Assembly (NCBI RefSeq): GCF_006491995.1
Contig: NZ_VHHP01000001.1
Coordinates: 62,001-126,000, forward strand
DNA from: Metamycoplasma neophronis
Lineage (GTDB): Bacteria; Bacillota_I; Bacilli_A; Mycoplasmatales; Metamycoplasmataceae
Length of the DNA stretch: 64,000 nucleotides
Direction of reading: 5' to 3'
Of this stretch, positions 46,773-56,346 are shown piece after piece; within the stretch, counting starts at the first letter, position 1, and each line of letters begins with the position of its first letter. The position numbers were made by a program, and so were the translations under genes. The notes beneath the pieces are model-generated. The model worked only from the letters and a program-made list of their open reading frames with translations, was not told the DNA's origin and made no database searches.

Positions 46773-47627
46773 TTAATATTTCGTTGGTTCGTCGATTAAT
46801 CTTTTTAAAAAACTAATGTAATTTGAATATCGTTCTTCTTTAATAATTCGCAACTTTACGCGTTTTTTTACTTCACAATCTTCTTCTGATTCCATATAGT
46901 GTTTGCAACTTCTATATTTACAAAATACCGAAGCTTCGCGAAAGGCTTTAAAAGCCGTTGGCAATTCATTAATAGTTAAGTCAAATTCAATTGAAGAAAA
47001 TCCTGGTGTATCAATAATTTCGCCGCCATTGAAATCAATTAAACTTACTTCTCGGGTTGTATGTTTACCGCGATTTAATGCTTTTGAAATTGCTTGTGTT
47101 TCAAAATTTGTATTTGCTAAATAATTTATAAGTGTAGTTTTGCCAACACCCGTCTGGCCAACAAAAAAACTGGTTTTGTGTTTAAAAATTTCTTTCAATC
47201 CATCGAAGCCTTGATTTGTTTCATAGTTAATTTCAAATACATCATAGCCTTGTTCTTTATAAAAATTAATTTTAGACTCAGATGTTAAGTCTTTTTTAGT
47301 TAAAACTATAATCGGCTTCACGTCTTTATTTTCAATAATAATCAAAAATTTATCTACTAAAAGTGAACTGAATTCAGGTTCTACTAATGACATTACCACA
47401 ATTGCCTGGTCAACATTCGCTATCTTAGGCCGAATAAAGAAGTTTTTTCTTCCTAAAATTCTATGTATTAATTCGCCCTTTTCAAATTCTACATTATCGC
47501 CAACAATCGGCTTCATGTCTAATAATCTTAATTTGCCACTACCGCGGACACGATATATTTGATGGTCTTTAAAACTTTTTATATCATAAAAGCCGGCAAT
47601 TGACTTTACAATCTTTCCTTCTTCCAT
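46773..47627 (-). CDS. rsgA: Ribosome small-subunit maturation GTPase RsgA
   Basis: 284 aa. OB fold at the N-terminus, then the circularly permuted GTPase: G4 TKKD at 110-113 precedes G1 GQTGVGKT at 157-164 and G3 DTPGF; a Zn-binding stretch C-(x)4-C-x-H-(x)6-C (CKYRSCKHYMESEEDC) follows. It releases assembly factors from the 30S subunit. 7 bp after the kinase gene, in the stp-stk-rsgA-rpe order. Confidence 0.95.
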   Translation of the reverse strand: MEEGKIVKSIAGFYDIKSFKDHQIYRVRGSGKLRLLDMKPIVGDNVEFEKGELIHRILGRKNFFIRPKIANVDQAIVVMSLVEPEFSSLLVDKFLIIIENKDVKPIIVLTKKDLTSESKINFYKEQGYDVFEINYETNQGFDGLKEIFKHKTSFFVGQTGVGKTTLINYLANTNFETQAISKALNRGKHTTREVSLIDFNGGEIIDTPGFSSIEFDLTINELPTAFKAFREASVFCKYRSCKHYMESEEDCEVKKRVKLRIIKEERYSNYISFLKRLIDEPTKY

Positions 47628-47634
47628 CTTTTTA

Positions 47635-48654
47635 TTACAATACTCCTTTTAATAATAATACCAGTAAAACAACTGCAATAGCTATTAAAAGTGCACCAAC
47701 ACTAAAAAATGATATTGTAAAAGCTTTATTTTGAAAAATGTTTTTGTTTTTTGATTTATTTTTCTTATCATCTAACGTGAGTTTTTTCTCGCCAGCTCTT
47801 CTTGGATCAAGACAAGTTTCGAGGTCTTTGTATAATTCGGTGGCACTGACATAACGACGTGAAGGCTCTTTTGCCGTACATTTTATAATTATATTTTCCA
47901 AGGGTTGCGGTATAGTTACATTCACATCTGGAATTGGCGGTAACTCAGCATTAATATGACCCAGCATTATTTCGGAATGATTTGAACCACTAAATGGAAC
48001 ATTTCCTGTAAGCATTTCATACATAATAATTCCTAACGCATAAATGTCTGTTTGCGCAGATGGAGGAGCGCTTCTTGTCAATATTTCTGGCGCTATATAT
48101 TGAACAGAACCGACTGCCTTATTGTCTTCTGTAACACGCAAACTAGTTTCAGATAGCGATATACCAAAGTCAATTAATTTAACTGTGTTTGTATCATTGG
48201 TTATTAGAATATTGCTTGGTTTTAAATCCCTGTGAACAATATTAGCAGCGTGAACGGCTATTAAGCCATCGCAAATTTCCTTAGCATAGTTAACAACATC
48301 TTCAGGGTTTAACTTTTTATTTTTGGCAATAATTGATTTTAAGGAATTTCCTTGAATTAATTCCATTGCATAATATGACTCCGCATCGCTTGAATAAGAG
48401 CCTAATATTTTAACTATATTGCGGTGTTTAATTTTTGTTAATATTGCAATTTCATTTTCAAAACGATAGCGGTCAGCCTTTCTTCGTTCATCATCTTTAT
48501 AATTAAGAATTTTTATTGCATACCTTTTTCCTCTTTTTTTAAAAATGCCCGAATATACATAACCATACCCGCCGCTACCAATTCTTTCAAAAGAGTCAAA
48601 GTGCTTTTGTAGATTTGAAAATCTTTTTAGTTCTTTAAAGTCGTTATTTTCCAT
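47635..48654 (-). CDS. Membrane Ser/Thr protein kinase lacking PASTA domains
   Basis: 339 aa. G-loop GSGGYGYV (26-33), Lys48 (YAIKIL), catalytic HRDLKPSN (141-148), DFG (162-164), APE (189-191 region). A basic linker and one C-terminal membrane helix (about 310-336) end only three residues outside (GVL follows), so the extracellular PASTA sensor of Firmicutes PrkC/StkP is absent. Directly abuts the PP2C gene (no bases between stop and ATG) and precedes rsgA, as in Firmicutes. Likely PrkC-type regulatory kinase acting with the phosphatase. Confidence 0.92.
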   Translation of the reverse strand: MENNDFKELKRFSNLQKHFDSFERIGSGGYGYVYSGIFKKRGKRYAIKILNYKDDERRKADRYRFENEIAILTKIKHRNIVKILGSYSSDAESYYAMELIQGNSLKSIIAKNKKLNPEDVVNYAKEICDGLIAVHAANIVHRDLKPSNILITNDTNTVKLIDFGISLSETSLRVTEDNKAVGSVQYIAPEILTRSAPPSAQTDIYALGIIMYEMLTGNVPFSGSNHSEIMLGHINAELPPIPDVNVTIPQPLENIIIKCTAKEPSRRYVSATELYKDLETCLDPRRAGEKKLTLDDKKNKSKNKNIFQNKAFTISFFSVGALLIAIAVVLLVLLLKGVL

Positions 48655-49401
48655 TTATAGCTCCACTAGTTCTACCGTTAAATTATCTCTTGATAAATTC
48701 TTTTTTGCTATTGTAATTAACTTATCACATTTTTCTTCCAAAGTCATTTTTCTATTTTGTAAAATCAACTCAATTTGTGGCTTTTCAATAAAATCATGCA
48801 CCCCGTCTGATGTTAATAAAATATATTTAACACTGGCTTGACCTTTAATAAAAAATCCGTCTGATTGCATTGTTTTATTAGGCCCTAAGCAGCTTACTAA
48901 TTTATTGGCATCAGGGTGTTTTCTAGCTTCTTCTGGCTTTCAATTATGAATATTAATTAATTGGTGTAAAAAGTTTTGGTCACGAGTTACTAAATGCAAT
49001 AACCCATTGTAAATATATGTTCTTGAATCGCCAATATTAAAAATATACACGCTCTTAGTTAAATTAAAAACGAGGGCAGCAGTTAATGTTGTCCCCATAT
49101 CACGATATATTGGTTCTTTTTCAGTGCAATTAACTAAAGCTTTTTTAATAAAGCTTAATGCATTATTGAATCATTTATTTATATTTGATCTATCCAAATC
49201 TTGCATTTCCTCAGGGAAACTTTGCTCAAAATATTGTTTCAAAGTATCGACGGTTATTTGGGCACATTTTGAGCCTCCAAAATGCCCGCCCATACCATCG
49301 CATAACATTGCTAGAGTTCAATTACCTTTGCTTATTATTCCCGCACGGTCTTGATTCTCTTTTCTAAAATTTCCTATATCAGATTTAATGCAAAAATTCA
49401 T
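48655..49401 (-). CDS. stp: PP2C-family protein phosphatase
   Basis: 248 aa after TGA reading. NFRKENQDRAG (about 11-21) and LCDGMGGHFGG (about 33-43) hold metal-binding Asp residues, FNIGDSRTYIYN and LLTSDGVHDFI further motifs, and SRDNLTVELVEL the final Asp-Asn pair. It dephosphorylates targets of the neighbouring kinase. 7 bp after gmk; abuts the kinase gene. Confidence 0.92.
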
Positions 49402-49408
49402 GGATAAA

Positions 49409-50032
49409 TTAAGCCTTTCTTCCTTCACTAACTTCTTCTTCGGCATTTAAAACTTCGCTGAATTCTTTTTTGATTATTTCTTTAATTTCGTTAGCAGTTT
49501 TTTCTACATCATTATTAATAACAACATATTGGAATAAAGTTGAATATCCAATTTCTTCTTGAGCTTTACTTAATCTTTTGGCGATTAATTCTTCGCTTTC
49601 AGTTTTTCTGCCTTCAATTCTTTTTTCAAGTTCTTTAAATGAAGGTGGCATTAAGAAAATTGAACAAATTTCATCTTGTTTACCTTGTTTAGTATAAAAG
49701 TCAATGATTTGTTTTGCTCCATTGGTTTCAATTTCTAGAAATGGAATTTTACCTTGTTCACAAATACGGGTAATTTCTGAATATAAAGTTCCATAATAAT
49801 TATCAAAGTGTAATGAATATTCAATTAAACGGTTATCAGCCAAACAAGCGTCAAATGTTTGTTTAGATACGAAATAATAGTGTACACCATCAACTTCGCC
49901 TTCTCTAGGTTTTCTAGTAGTCATAGAAACAGATAATTTAAGTTTTAAACTTTTATCGTCAAACAATGGCTTTTCAACGGTTCCTTTACCAACACCACTT
50001 GGGCCAGCGAAAATAATTAGTTTTTTACTCAT
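49409..50032 (-). CDS. gmk: Guanylate kinase
   Basis: 207 aa. P-loop GPSGVGKGT (about 10-18), MTTRKPREGEVDGVHYYFVS (about 37-56) with GMP-binding residues, and the LID Arg-rich region GRKTES. It phosphorylates GMP to GDP. TCTCCTTT upstream gives an AAAGGAG RBS. Between rsmD and stp. Confidence 0.95.
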   Translation of the reverse strand: MSKKLIIFAGPSGVGKGTVEKPLFDDKSLKLKLSVSMTTRKPREGEVDGVHYYFVSKQTFDACLADNRLIEYSLHFDNYYGTLYSEITRICEQGKIPFLEIETNGAKQIIDFYTKQGKQDEICSIFLMPPSFKELEKRIEGRKTESEELIAKRLSKAQEEIGYSTLFQYVVINNDVEKTANEIKEIIKKEFSEVLNAEEEVSEGRKA

Positions 50033-50073
50033 ATTTTCTCCTTTCTAAATTAATTATTTGTTAAATAAACTGA

Positions 50074-50622
50074 TTAAAAATTCTTTTGTACGTAGTAGAT
50101 GTAAATTTTACCATATTTTTTGGTTTTTATTACACGATAATTTTGATACTCATATGTAAAATCAGCTCAATCAGTTTCGATTATTGCGATGCCTTCTGAT
50201 TTTAATAATGCTTTATCAACAATTTTATTTAGACACTCAATTAATAATTCTTTTTCAATAAATGGTGGATCTAAGTAAATAAAATCATATGAATTTGCCT
50301 TAGCCATACTTAAAAATTTCAATGCATCCAAATTGAAAACATCAAGATTTTTTTCTCCTAATGTTGATCTATTTTTTAAAATAATTTCATACGCTTCACG
50401 ACTTTTATCAATGCAAGTCGCGTGTTTGGCACCCCGCGATAAAGCTTCTAAACAAAATGCCCCGCTTCCTGAAAATAAATCTAAAAATTCACGTCCTTCA
50501 ATATCAAATTGAATTGATGAAAAAATAGCTTCTCGAGCTCTATCTATCGTTGGTCTTGTTATTTCTCTTCTTGGTTGTTCTAAAATTCTAGAACGATACT
50601 TTCCAGCTATAATTCTTAACAT
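50074..50622 (-). CDS. rsmD: 16S rRNA (G966-N2)-methyltransferase RsmD
   Basis: 182 aa. Starts MLRIIAGKYRSR; SAM motif DLFSGSGAFCLEALSRGA (about 52-69) and catalytic DPPF (about 126-129). A TGA-encoded Trp precedes the last 30 residues. An ATG 12 codons upstream is less likely, since family members start at the (M)RI(I)AG motif. A TATAAT box (50633-50638) ends 10 nt before the ATG, leaving room for only a 3-4 nt leader and no SD. Divergent from the metalloprotease. Confidence 0.9.
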
Positions 50623-50632
50623 AGTTAATACA

Positions 50633-50638
50633 ATTATA
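50633..50638 (-). promoter_or_regulatory. rsmD -10 box
   Basis: Minus-strand TATAAT 10 nt before the rsmD ATG; no SD follows, so the mRNA would be nearly leaderless. Confidence 0.45.
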
Positions 50639-50665
50639 GATGTTAATATTTCAAACATTTAAAAA

Positions 50666-50674
50666 TGTTATAAT
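50666..50674 (+). promoter_or_regulatory. Extended -10 box of the metalloprotease gene
   Basis: TGTTATAAT, 21 nt before the ATG. Forms a compact divergent promoter region with the rsmD box 28 bp away. Confidence 0.5.
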
Positions 50675-50695
50675 TTTGACAACAGCGAGGGCGAT

Positions 50696-52693
50696 ATGGA
50701 AGATAACAATCAAAACAATATTTTTAGAAAACCAACCAACAGAAGATTTCCACTTTGAGCGATATTATTAATCATTTTCGGAATTCTTACATTACTTGGA
50801 GGCATCATTATTGGTGTAGTTTTTGTTTTTCGGAATGCATTTGAATCATTTAAATTTGTCAACCGCCCCAACGTTGACTTAGAAGCGAAAACAACGAATG
50901 CAAAAATGATATATGACCCCGAACAAAACCAAGAAATACTTAATAAAAATTTCAAATACGGAGACTTGTCAATTATTGAATATCCATATGGAAAAGCAGA
51001 TGATGGCACGCTGCTTTACTATTTGGGTGAAGATGGTCGAGCATTACTTAATGAGATGTTCAAAAAACGTGCCGTTTATGGCCCAGAGATTAATAATTTG
51101 AAATCTGTTTACATTAACAAACGTTTTTCTAATCAATCAACTTGAAGTAGTGTTAATGGACTATATTCGCCAAACTCAGCTAGCATATATTTAAATATTG
51201 ATAATGTTGTTTCGAAATTAGGTGAACAAGTACAATCAACTAATTTATTGCAAAGAGTTGAATACATTTTAGGTGTGCTGGTCCATGAATATACACACCA
51301 CATCGACGCTTCATATGATAACCCTTCTTTAACTGATAATTACGCCGATACTTCTTTTATTGATAAAAACAGAGGCAATATTAAAAAAGCAGTTAATAAA
51401 AAATTTATTGATGATTTTACCGATGCTTTAAATTTCAAACTTCCTAATTTTTATCTAAAAAAAGACAATGATGGCTTGGCATTAGCATCCTCATTTTATC
51501 CATCTAATAGCGAAAAACCAATTTTCTCAAAATACACAAGCTACGACTTATTTAGATTAGCAAACATGCCATTAACTAAAGAAGAATATGATGAATATTT
51601 AGCTATTGAAAAATATAATATGTCATTCAATAACTCAATATATAACCAAATTACCTTTCCTGAAAAAGTTAAACTAGATCGAATTAAATATTCATACAGT
51701 ATCGAAGAACTATTCCCTCGTGAACTATTGAAAATGTCATTTACAAGTAACCCTTATTTGTATAGTAAAAAAGATATTTTCAAAAACTATTTATATTTCA
51801 ATTTACCGAGCTATGATAACTCAGTTTATTTAAGCGCAATTGGTGAAGATATTTTAAAAATGTCCGGGATAAACACACGTTATCGTGATTCATTTAGAAT
51901 TTATGCAACCAATTGAGTATTTGATCCGCATTTAAAAGAATTTACCAATATTTATAAGAAAAGGCCGTTTGCCCAAATAAAAGATAATAAAAAATTAGCT
52001 CAATTATTTGCGGCATATGTTGATTTAATGGGATATGGCCAAGCAATTAGTTATATGGGATATAACAACTGAAATTGAGGTGATTTAACGCTTGACACAG
52101 GCGAAGATCCAAATATTAATTTAGGTGGTTATTTGACATTTAAAAATACCGATTTAACTCCTGATAATTTATTCAAGTATAAAGTTGCCATGTTGATTGG
52201 GGACGATGAAGATTATACAAATAATTACAAAGTTGAGTTACATGCTAGTGATTATCAATTTTTAGCTAAAAAAACGTGAAATCAGCCTTTTGAAACTATG
52301 GAAAATAAAAGCAAACCTTGATATGTTGAAAATTTATATCCAATGCCAAAAGACGCCGATTATAAATATGTTTCATATTTCTCAGATTCAATCGCAACTT
52401 CAGAGTTAGACACATTGGCAAAAAATAATAGATTAAATATCAATTTATGAATTGATAGAAATCATAATAATGAAATCGATGAAGGTGAAGTTCAAGGTAT
52501 ATTAAATCAAGCGACTGAACTAAATCCAAATGATGGTGAAAAATACTACAAACGTCAACAAGATAACAAGAGAAATGTAACTAATTACAAACCTGTTTTA
52601 GACAAAAGAAATAAGGCGCGTTCAATTATGATTGACATTGACAAACTTGAGGACCGTACAAATTATTACTTTAAATATTCAATTTATAAATAA
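50696..52693 (+). CDS. Membrane-anchored HExxH metalloprotease (MYPU_1760-like)
   Basis: 665 aa, rebuilt through many TGA codons. Cytosolic 20-residue tail, one membrane helix (about 21-46; LLIIFGILTLLGGIIIGVV), then a large outside domain with VLVHEYTHHID (about 198-208), a zincin HExxH motif. The third zinc ligand is not identified. Near the C-terminus, DRNHNNEIDEGE (about 587-598) has the layout of a calcium-binding EF-hand/dockerin loop. Resembles a mycoplasma family I recall as MYPU_1760-type metalloprotease; I cannot check this here. No lipobox. Promoter overlaps that of rsmD. Confidence 0.72.
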
Positions 52694-52700
52694 AAAAATA

Positions 52701-52730
52701 AAATGCCTTTTTGTTCTTTTGGGGCATTTA
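52701..52730. terminator. Bidirectional terminator between metalloprotease and permease
   Basis: AAATGCC (52701-52707) / GGCATTT (52723-52729), 15-nt loop. T-runs on both sides serve the two convergent genes. Confidence 0.75.
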
Positions 52731-52739
52731 TTTTTTTAT

Positions 52740-54395
52740 CTAAATTTTTTTAATCATAATATTTTGTTTTTGAATATATTCTTTTACAAATTTTTGATAA
52801 TTTTCTTCGTTTCCATATTTTTTTATAATGTTTTTATTTTCAAATGGAATTGGTAAGAATGATACTGCAATAAACGCCAACAAAATTACCACAGTAACAA
52901 CTCTTGATACAATCATTGAACTTGTCATTTTGGCTTTTTCAACAAATGCCAAAGCAATTAAATTAACAAATGGTGATACAATCAAGGCAGTTAATGCTAA
53001 AAAGGTTATGATGCAACAAATTCAAGCGCTTGGCAAGAAATAACTATATTTTTTAGGAACTAAAACTTTTTGCGTTTTTCTATTAATTATGCCGCCCAAA
53101 ATTGGGAGCGCAATAAAGGTAAATGTTAACAATGCCATTCAGTTTGCCATAACATTTGAAAAATTATATAGCTTATTCATCTCTGATGTTTTTTTATAAA
53201 TATCAGTTAAAGTGTTTGGTGTTTCAATGTATCCCAGCGCACCTACAACACTGAATATTAATATAAAAGGTACTGAAAATAAAAGTGTATAAGCAACTCC
53301 GATTATTGAATAATTATTACGATATTTTTTAATTGCTTTTTTTCATAATGGAAGTTCACCATTAAACATTAATTCTTCATAATATTTAGGAGCCCACATT
53401 GCAAAACCATTTATAATTCCCATTACTCCAATAGCAATCAAAATATTCAATACTCCAAAAATAATTTGCGACGTTCTTGGATTCATAATATTTTCACTAT
53501 ATTTTTGCATCGAAAGGATTGTTCCCCCATTGATTGAGAACAAAATTGCAATAAATAAATAAATGATTGTTGTAAACACTAAACCTAATAAAATCGCAAG
53601 TGGTGTTTTCTTAGGTTCTTTCATATCACTTTGAATACCACAGGTTGTGAAAAATCCATCATATGCAAAAAATATAGCAGCAATAGCTAAGAATACTCCG
53701 ATGAATGCTCCAAACTTAGGCATTTGGAATAATTCAAAACCATTAGCAAGTGTAGTATCAGTATTTTCTTTAATTGTTAAACTTACACTTTTAACGCCAG
53801 AAGCGTTCATCCCAACTAAAACAAATCCCATAATAACGATGAACACTAATGGAATAAATTTAATTGATAAAATAAATAAATTTTGTTTAGCTCCAAATTT
53901 GGTATTAATTCCAGATGTCAAAATAAAATACAAAGTAATTGTTAAAGAGATGACTACTCATATTATTCAGTCAACCCCAGTTCCAAAAGTAGCAGGTTTA
54001 TTAATAATTCCTGATATTCCGTCTTGCAAGCTTAATACAACATATAACGGAATAACAAAGAAAATCAATGGAAAGCATAAATAAGAATTGAAATTCCGCG
54101 CCGCTTTATAAATAGTTTTACTATTGAATGCCTTACATCATCCTACGAAACTTAAATTATCGTTTTTAACCGATGAAATTTCAACTAATGAAAGTCCCAT
54201 CACAACAACTGCGACAAAGCCTAAAACTCATGCAAAAATTGCTAATATCAAACTTGCATGTGAATATTCTAGTACTTGATCACTTTTGAAAAATATCCCA
54301 GCACCGATTGAACTTCCCATAACCATTAAAATAGCTGATGTGAAACTTATTTTTTTTTGTGTTTTCTCTTTTTCAATTTTCTTTGTCTCGGTCAT
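52740..54395 (-). CDS. APC-superfamily amino acid permease
   Basis: 551 aa with about 12-14 hydrophobic segments. Start region MTETKKIEKEKTQKK, then the APC motif ILMVMGSSIGAGIFF (helix 1, about 23-37) with the unwound GSSIGAG substrate-binding stretch; IAAIFFAYDGFFTTCGIQSDMKEPKKTP (split over helix and loop) is the helix 6 to loop signature. I chose the ATG at 54395, preceded by AAAGG; an in-frame TTG at 54413 is nearer the -10 box (54416-54421). Substrate not predictable, but amino acid uptake is essential in these organisms. Confidence 0.88.
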
Positions 54396-54554
54396 ATTTA
54401 CAGCCTTTGTCAAAAATTATAATATTTAATTTTATACCTATAATTAATAATAAAAAATTTTTAAATTTAAACAATTACACAACTTCAATTTATTTTGTAT
54501 ATTTATTCTTACCAAAAAGATATGTTTCATTATTTGCTATTTTTTACTAAGGCA

Positions 54555-54580
54555 TATAAAAAACAGCTTTTTAGCTGTTT
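54555..54580 (-). terminator. dpnII-like gene terminator
   Basis: AAACAGCT (54561-54568), loop TTTT, AGCTGTTT (54573-54580), six T on the minus strand. Ends the uvrB-dam-dpnII operon. Confidence 0.75.
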
Positions 54581-55492
54581 AATCACTTAAAATTTCTTTT
54601 ATTTTCTTTTCTAAATATCCATTTTCGGCCATATACATATTTAAAATATTTAGATATTTAAATGCCTTATGGAGTTGTGTCTTTTCTTCATCTTTTCAGC
54701 AATTTTTGCCGTCGGTTATTAAAATGAAGTCAATGCCCTTTTTAGCTAATTCATTTTTTCGGTTAATGTAGCTTTCGATTATTTCTTCAGGTTTTGAACC
54801 AGCATCATTGAAAAAATTGCATTCAATATCAATAACCTTGTTTTTCTTGATTATTACAAAATCCATTCGTTTATTAGAAAAATCTTCATCTATATAATCT
54901 TTAATTTCATCTATTTTGCTTAGTTTAATTTGGCTATAAAGTTTAAAATCAAGTTCTTTTTGAAGTTTTAAAAGTACGTTTTGACACATTAATTCAAAAA
55001 TGAACCCGCTCCGGTTTTTCCTGCCGTTGCTATCAAGTCCAACCAAAATTCCCGTTACATAGTCAATTGTGCTTTTTTCTAAAAAATTATCAAACAGGTT
55101 TTTTAAACCGACTTTTAGAAAAAACTCATAATATTTTTCTATTTCCAAATCTGTTAAGTTGCTTTTATCTAATCAAAATTTGTATGATAATAACTCTTTT
55201 GTTTTAATATCAATTACATCAAAGTCTTTATGAATACTTTCAATCTCTTGACGTTCTTTTTTTGATAGTGCAAAAAGGAGAGGAAATGTTGTTATTACAC
55301 TAGGAACTTTACGCAATAGTTCTATAAATTTTTCTCTAAAATTATCACACTTAATAAGAGCATCCAAGGCGTGTAATTCGATACTTTATTTTTTACTTCA
55401 TCTATTTTGCTTCAATCTACATAAAACTCGTAATTTCTATTAGTTTTTAATAAAGTTTCACTAAAAATTTTTATTTGTTTTTCAAAATCCAT
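54579..55492 (-). pseudogene. DpnII/MboI-type GATC restriction endonuclease, frameshifted
   Basis: First part starts MDFEKQIKIFSETLLKTN at 55492 (RBS AAAGGAT) and reads DWSKIDEVKNKV; the homologous continuation SIELHALDALIKCDNF is in another frame, so one base is missing near 55385-55387 (TAAAG, expected TAAAAG). The long second part holds family features: VITTFPLLFALSKKER, GLDSNGRKNRSGFIFE and DFVIIKKNKVIDIECNFFNDAG with the GSK..E continuation. Ends EILSD at TAA. Without correction the protein is cut after about 60 residues; an internal TTG (55367) might start a truncated form. Partner methylase lies 12 bp upstream. Confidence 0.78.
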
Positions 55493-55504
55493 TTTTTTAT
55501 CCTT

Positions 55505-56338
55505 TTAATAATTAGTAATAATTACTTCATTTGCAAATCTTTTATCGGCATCTCTGTTAATTAATCTTTTAGCCTTTATTACTTTGATATTAAAATCTTT
55601 ATATAAATTTTTGATAAAGTCCGTATCACTATTTGTGAGCATTACATAGCAGCCTTTTTTAGATAATTTTTTGAAAACTTTTGCCAATCTAATATGATCC
55701 TTTTTACTAAAACCATCTTTAGTATATGATTCGAAAGAACTTTCATTCAAAGGTGCATAAGGGCTATCGATAAAAATAAAATCTTTTGCTCGTGTATTTG
55801 ATAATGATTTTTCAAAATCTACATTTTTTATAGTAACGTGTTTTAAAAATTTTTCAATTAATTTTATGTTATCTTCATCAAATGATTTAACAGTTGTTTT
55901 ATTGTTATATGGAACATTGAATAATCCTTCAGAATTAACTCTGTATAACCCATTAAAACATCTTTTATTTAGATATATAAATAATGCTGCAAGTTCAATA
56001 TCAAATTCATGGTTTTTTACTTTGCTATTATATTTGTCACGATAATATAAATATTTATCTTTATTAGTTAATTCAGCATCATATTTTTTTAATAATTCAA
56101 TCAATTCATTAGCATTATTTTTGATTGTTTCATAAGTAAATATTAATTGTGAATTTATATCATTAACAAAAGCTTTTTGAGGTTGCAATGAAAATAACAC
56201 TGCTCCGCCGCCAAGAAAAGGTTCAAAATATCTGTTGAATTCTTTAGGAGCCATTTCAATTATTTCATTCAGTAATTGTCTTTTCCCGCCAACTCATTTT
56301 ACAAATGGAAAAATTTCTTTTTTATGATTTTCTTTCAT
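55505..56338 (-). CDS. dam: Dam-type DNA (adenine-N6) methyltransferase, probable GATC specificity
   Basis: 277 aa, D12 class. The first 28 residues (KEIFPFVKWVGGKRQLLNEI, motif X) precede FEPFLGGGAVLFSL (motif I). Motif IV is DSPY rather than the usual DPPY (FIFIDSPYAPLNESSF). FNGLYRVNSEGLFNVPY is the Dam-like recognition region. The paired DpnII-like endonuclease implies GATC. RBS AAGGAG; 8 bp after uvrB. With the endonuclease frameshifted, it may act alone. Confidence 0.87.
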
Positions 56339-56346
56339 ATTTCTCC

